From Brachionus plicatilis (taxonomy: Eukaryota > Rotifera > Eurotatoria > Ploima > Brachionidae), in assembly GCA_010279815.1 (NCBI GenBank), contig QEOQ01000180.1:295770-359769 (forward strand): a stretch of DNA of 64,000 nucleotides. The letters run 5' to 3'. Below the pieces are notes generated by a model. That model did not search any database and had not been told where the DNA came from. It saw only the letters and a program-made list of their open reading frames with translations. Positions 59,601-64,000 of the stretch are shown here, in pieces. Each line of letters opens with the position of its first letter. Positions within the stretch are counted from its first letter, which is position 1. The translations under genes were made by a program, and so were the position numbers.

Positions 59601-62600
59601 AAAATATTTAAAAATTACATTATATTGGGAAATAAAGGGGTTGCGAAGTTCATTTCAATTCGATCCTTTCAATTCAGAAAAACTTGAATAATTTTTTTAC
59701 TAAAAAAGATAGTCTAGTTCTGTAAGATGTTTAATGTTTAACGAACTTTGCTTTATCCGAAAATATATGTCTGCAAAAACTCTGCAAAGTAATTGCACAG
59801 TTTATAAGAACACTTTTCAATGGCTTGAAAAATGCAGGAAATTGCATAGTATTTTGTAGACTTATTTTACTGCATTAAGTAAATTTTCTTAAATAAAATT
59901 AAGCATTTAACACAACTAATTTATTCATTATTGTAAAAAAGTTTTACTGATTTTAAACGATCGAAATGAACTTCAAAACCTCGGAAATAAAGGAGTCGAA
60001 AAAAGTCAATGGCCCTTTATGCATAAATTTTTTTCTTGACTTTAAATTTAAGCAATTTAAGCATTTTAAAATAAAATAAAATTACAATTTTATTTTGTTT
60101 TTTTAATGGTTAAGTCCTTTTTGTGAAATCCTTTACAACATGATTTATCCATTACCTTAAATGTATGGAGAAAATTAGATGAAACGAAACCTTATAGACT
60201 TTAAATTAATAAAAATCATTTCTATACGAATACAATTTTATCCTTATAATATTTTTGTAAATAAAGATCCTCAAAAATAAAAATGTATTTAAATTTGATT
60301 TAAAATTTTTATGATTATTGCACATTGTTATAATACTTTTAGCAAACTACTAAAACAAATTTTTTTTTGTTGTTGAGAAAAATGGATTTAAGTAATTTTA
60401 CAGCTTTTTAAAATTTTCAATTTAGTTTTTTTGTTGATCATAAAATTTTCTCTAATTTAATCACAACTTAATCAAAAATGTGCTTTTGTTATTTTTGAGA
60501 TCGGCTATAATTCTTGGAAAGATAGTTGAATTTTTGAAAATAAATCACAGAACTTTTTTTTCTTGATTAGAGTTTGATTAGATATGTAATTAGATTTACA
60601 AGTAGTTATTTTTTGAGCATTTAATATCTAATTTTTTTATTTTATCTTAAGATATAATTCAAAACTAAGATAAATATAAATTATCTTTTTTAGCTTAATT
60701 CAGGGACAAAATAGCGAATACATTAGTATTTAATAAATTATCTCAAACTATGGAATCAAATACTGTTGGGACCATTCAGTTTTCAGATAAAAATATTAAA
60801 ATAATTTTTTTTTCTTTAATAAGCTAAAAAATTGATCAAAAAAATAAAATAATTTGTTTTTTTGGCTCATTTCAATAATGTAATAATAATGTCCAATGTT
60901 CATCCCTATTCTAAAAAAATACTATCAAATAAAATTAATTGAATTATTTGAATTTAGCTAAAAACTAGAAAAAAGCTTAATAATAAAGTTTATGAAGCTA
61001 ATTTTTTAATTTTTAGCTAAATTCAAATAATTAATTTAAAAATTTTAATTTAAAATAATAAAGACGAGAATTGGAGCTTATTAAATGGAGGATAATCTAA
61101 ATTTAAATATAACTATATTTAAAATTAAAAAATTTTTAGTTTTTTTGTCACAACAAAGTTTGGATGGTATTAACTGGAGAAAAAGGACCTGAATTTTGTC
61201 TTTTAAATTTTATTTTTAAAATTCAAAGTTTAATGATTCAAAGGATCCATTTTGTGATTAATATTTTAAATTGGTCAACTTTAAAATAATACCAAAGAGG
61301 ATATTCGGAATTTTAATTTAAAATTGATTGAAAGGTTAAATATCTGGAAACTAAATCACTAGGTAAATAATGAATCAATGAATGAATTTTATGATACATT
61401 TTTTCGATTCGAATTTTAGCTGAACGTCATTAAAGCGAGAATTTGATGAAAAAGCAAAGATTTTTTTTTAAAGTTCTCTAATCAATTTGTTTGTCTTAAC
61501 TAATTCCATATCTTCAATCGGGCCGTTTTTAGACAATCGAACTAAACTAGCTTAAGTACTCACAGTGTATTAATATACATCATATTAATTAAGATTTAAT
61601 TAAGATAAAAATCGAAATATCTTGAAACTTTTTAGCTTTGGTCTGATTAAATAATATAAATTTTAATTTCATTTTTCAAATAGAAAGCTAGCTCTGATTT
61701 CCTAGTATACTTGTTCAAGATCCTTGAGCTAAATAAAAAAATATCTTAGCTCAAGATTAATTTAGTTGAGTAATTGCAAACAATGGGCTGAAAAAGGCAA
61801 ACTATTCGTTTATCTAAAAAGATAACATCTTGATAGAACTTCCTACATTAGTATGATTGAATTAAATTTAAAAAACTTTATTTACTTTGTGTTTGAAAAA
61901 GTATAAAAAGATGAAAATAAAGATACGAATCTATAGTCTTAATAAATGAGCTCTTTTTTGAATTAATTTTGAAATCAGATAGAAATATGAAACCGAAATT
62001 AAATGTCAGATAGATAGATACACAAAGACTCGAACTCGTTCAATGATAAACCAAAATTTACATAATAGTATGACTTTTTTCATCTATAATCTAATAAAAA
62101 CAAGAACTTGATATTAAAGGCGAAATATAGGCAGAATTAATTAATCATTTCGCTTATATTGATTTATCTCGAAATGCAGGACATGTTATTCTCAGATTAA
62201 ATAAATTGTTCAACTTTTTTATTTACATATGAGAGTATTATTCGATTTATTATAGGATAAGTAAAAAACTAAATCCAAAAGAGTCAATTGTTTTGGTCCA
62301 GTTCATCTTAAAATGTTTTGCTTACGTTTTTAAATTTTTTTTTAATCTAACTTTTTTTATCTCTTTAAGAAATTAGGGGTTTTGAATTGAACATTAGGGT
62401 AAAAACATTCTAAAAATTATATTTTCAAAATTAAGATATTTTTAAATTTGAATAGGAAATTCGGAAAAAAATATCTACTTAATTCTAAAGGGTTTATAAT
62501 TGGCAAAATGTAGAAAATTTTACATTTTTTCATTTTCATATTTTTAGATTTTTTGTACAAAATTTCATAAAATTTTTATTTTTAATTTCGGTAACTAAAT

Positions 62601-64000
62601 AATTTGGAAGAGTTTTTTTTTATTTTCTGAAATATTGCACAAAAAATCTAAAAATATGAAAATGTAAAAATGTAAAATTATTTTCATTTTGCCTTATAAT
62701 CTGTCAGTGTGTTAAATTAAAACAGTTCTCGAAAAATGATTACTTTTTTGAATGCTAATAAGTTTTTCATTAAGACGATTATTTTATCATTATTTTTGCT
62801 ATCTATTTTCCTATTCCTGCTGTAATTAACAAGTTTGTTTAGCTTTAGCTTTCAACAACTGGAAAATATTTGACAAGTTGAAAATATATTAAGATATCTA
62901 ATGATAGAAATAATTCATTATCTATTGTTGACAATGATATTTAATATTTTATTTCGCTTTAATTTTATATTAAATCAAATTTTGGTGAAATTTGAACAAA
63001 CTGGTGTTGAAGTTTATATAATCAAGAAAATTACTTAATTTCTGATTATCTTTTTTATTAACAGCTATTGAAATTTTCCTGGAACGCATGCTTGGTTACA
63101 AAATAAAATTTAATCGAATCCTTTTGTTTAATTTGTTTAATAATTCGGCATCGTATTTTGAATAATCTCTTAAATTTTTCTTTATTATTTTCAGTAAAGT
63201 CTTTAATAGTAAATGTATTATTTTAATTTATTTAACAATAGCATGATGCTTACTAATATGGCCATGCTGTAAAAAATATTTGGCATAAATCTGGGCCTAG
63301 ATTTCAATTTTTTTAGCAAAAAAATATTTCAATAGTTAGCGAAGCAAAAATCAAAAATTAATTCAATTTCTCGATAAAACATCATTTAGCATTGAGAATT
63401 TTAAAATTTATTTGAAAAAAACGCGTATATTAAAAATATTTCTGGATATAAAAGCAAATAAAAAATACAGCAAGTCAATATTTCTACTGTCTTTTCGTAG
63501 GCCGATTTTAATATAAAAAAAACAGATTTTTTAATAGTTAAAATCAATAAAAAGAAAGAATCAAATATTAACGATTGAAATAAAAAATTCAAGTTCATTT
63601 TTATTCCAATCTATTATAAAGGACTTAATGTTTTACATAAACAAATTTTCTTCATTGTCCCTTTTTGGTTTTTATGAAAATTGTAATGCCACTTTTGCGA
63701 TTTCTTGTAAAATTAGAGAAATTTCAGTAAATTTACTCAAATTTTGATAAATTCAGTTTCAAAATTTAGTACTGTTTTTATTAACTAGGAAGAAAATAAA
63801 TTTTAAATTTTAAAAAAATTCAATTTTTTTATTCAATTAATTCTCTTAACTTGGTAAATTAAAATAAGAAAAATGTTTTCGCATGAAGTTTGCTTTTTTC
63901 AGACTATAGACAAAGTATTAATTCTTCAAAAGGCTGTTAAATCAAAAAAATTTTTTTTCGATTGGATAATATATTGAAGTTTATTTTGATTCGTATTAAA
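56665..64000. other. Extended AT-rich stretch, no gene seen
   Basis: Over 7 kb show no supported coding frame. An inverted repeat of about 60-bp arms lies at roughly 62495-62700 (ends TTATAATTGGCAAAATG and CATTTTGCCTTATAATC), probably a MITE. A structure resembling a decayed copy of the snoRNA family is at 63426-63515. Confidence 0.5.
62495..62700. mobile_element. Small MITE-like inverted repeat
   Basis: The left part (GGCAAAATG, then TTTTTCATTTTCATATTTTT) and the right part (AAAAATATGAAAATGTAAAA, then CATTTTGCC) are imperfect reverse complements over about 65 bp each, with about 75 bp between. Low-complexity composition weakens the case, and no target duplication was found. Confidence 0.4.

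Noticed and set aside
63401..63598. 65-codon minus-strand frame
   Set aside because: Hydrophobic low-complexity translation of AT-rich DNA, with no start context, splice partners or homology recognised.

Overview
This is a window of animal nuclear DNA, very AT-rich between genes and within most of them. The evidence is CBP/p300, a TRF-type telomere protein, a FHIP protein, cyclin I, a group XII phospholipase A2, cytosolic glutaminyl-tRNA synthetase and ribosomal protein L21. All the multi-exon genes use GT-AG introns, and most introns are strikingly uniform at 46-59 nt. The few long introns usually hold mobile elements or a snoRNA. Such tiny introns, the low GC and the dense small DNA transposons would suit a small-genome invertebrate such as a monogonont rotifer, but the sequence alone does not fix the taxon. 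There is an 820-nt assembly gap (8595-9414).

Layout. 1-2.75 kb: repeats (a hAT-type MITE, a piggyBac-like remnant, a mariner-type fold-back MITE). 2.8-8.6 kb: a huge intronless, GC-rich CBP/p300 reading frame on the minus strand, running into the gap. 12.7-22.1 kb: a minus-strand series of a Tyr-rich secreted protein, a SMIM20-like mitochondrial microprotein, RWDD2 and a ten-exon FHIP1 gene. 22-29 kb: a gene-poor stretch with MITEs and a LINE reverse-transcriptase fragment. 29-33.1 kb: TERF-like telomere-binding gene (+). 33.2-36.1 kb: PLA2G12 and an intron-bearing free methionine-R-sulfoxide reductase (both -). 37-38.2 kb: cyclin I/G-like (+). 40.1-44.1 kb: QARS1 (-, 12 exons). 44.8-45.6 kb: RPL21 (+). 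45.3-49.1 kb: three homologous box C/D snoRNA candidates with a 1.5-kb near-perfect palindromic element between the second and third. 49.1-50.0 kb: a TEX26-like gene (-). 50-53.7 kb: GC-rich minisatellite, fold-back elements and a LINE 3' end. 53.7-64 kb: no convincing gene, only a second hAT MITE and minor inverted repeats.

The genes are mostly housekeeping functions (acetyltransferase coactivator, translation, endosomal transport, telomere protection, redox repair) and do not form one pathway. The points I find most unusual are: (1) a free methionine-R-sulfoxide reductase, an enzyme described from unicellular organisms, sitting with introns among animal genes; (2) the snoRNA family with a conserved, covarying internal stem; (3) the 683-bp-armed palindrome; (4) two Merlin-type transposons, each in an intron of a conserved gene; (5) fold-back elements that share a core but have different ends. 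Exon boundaries were worked out by hand from reading frame, splice consensus and remembered family alignments and should be treated as predictions.
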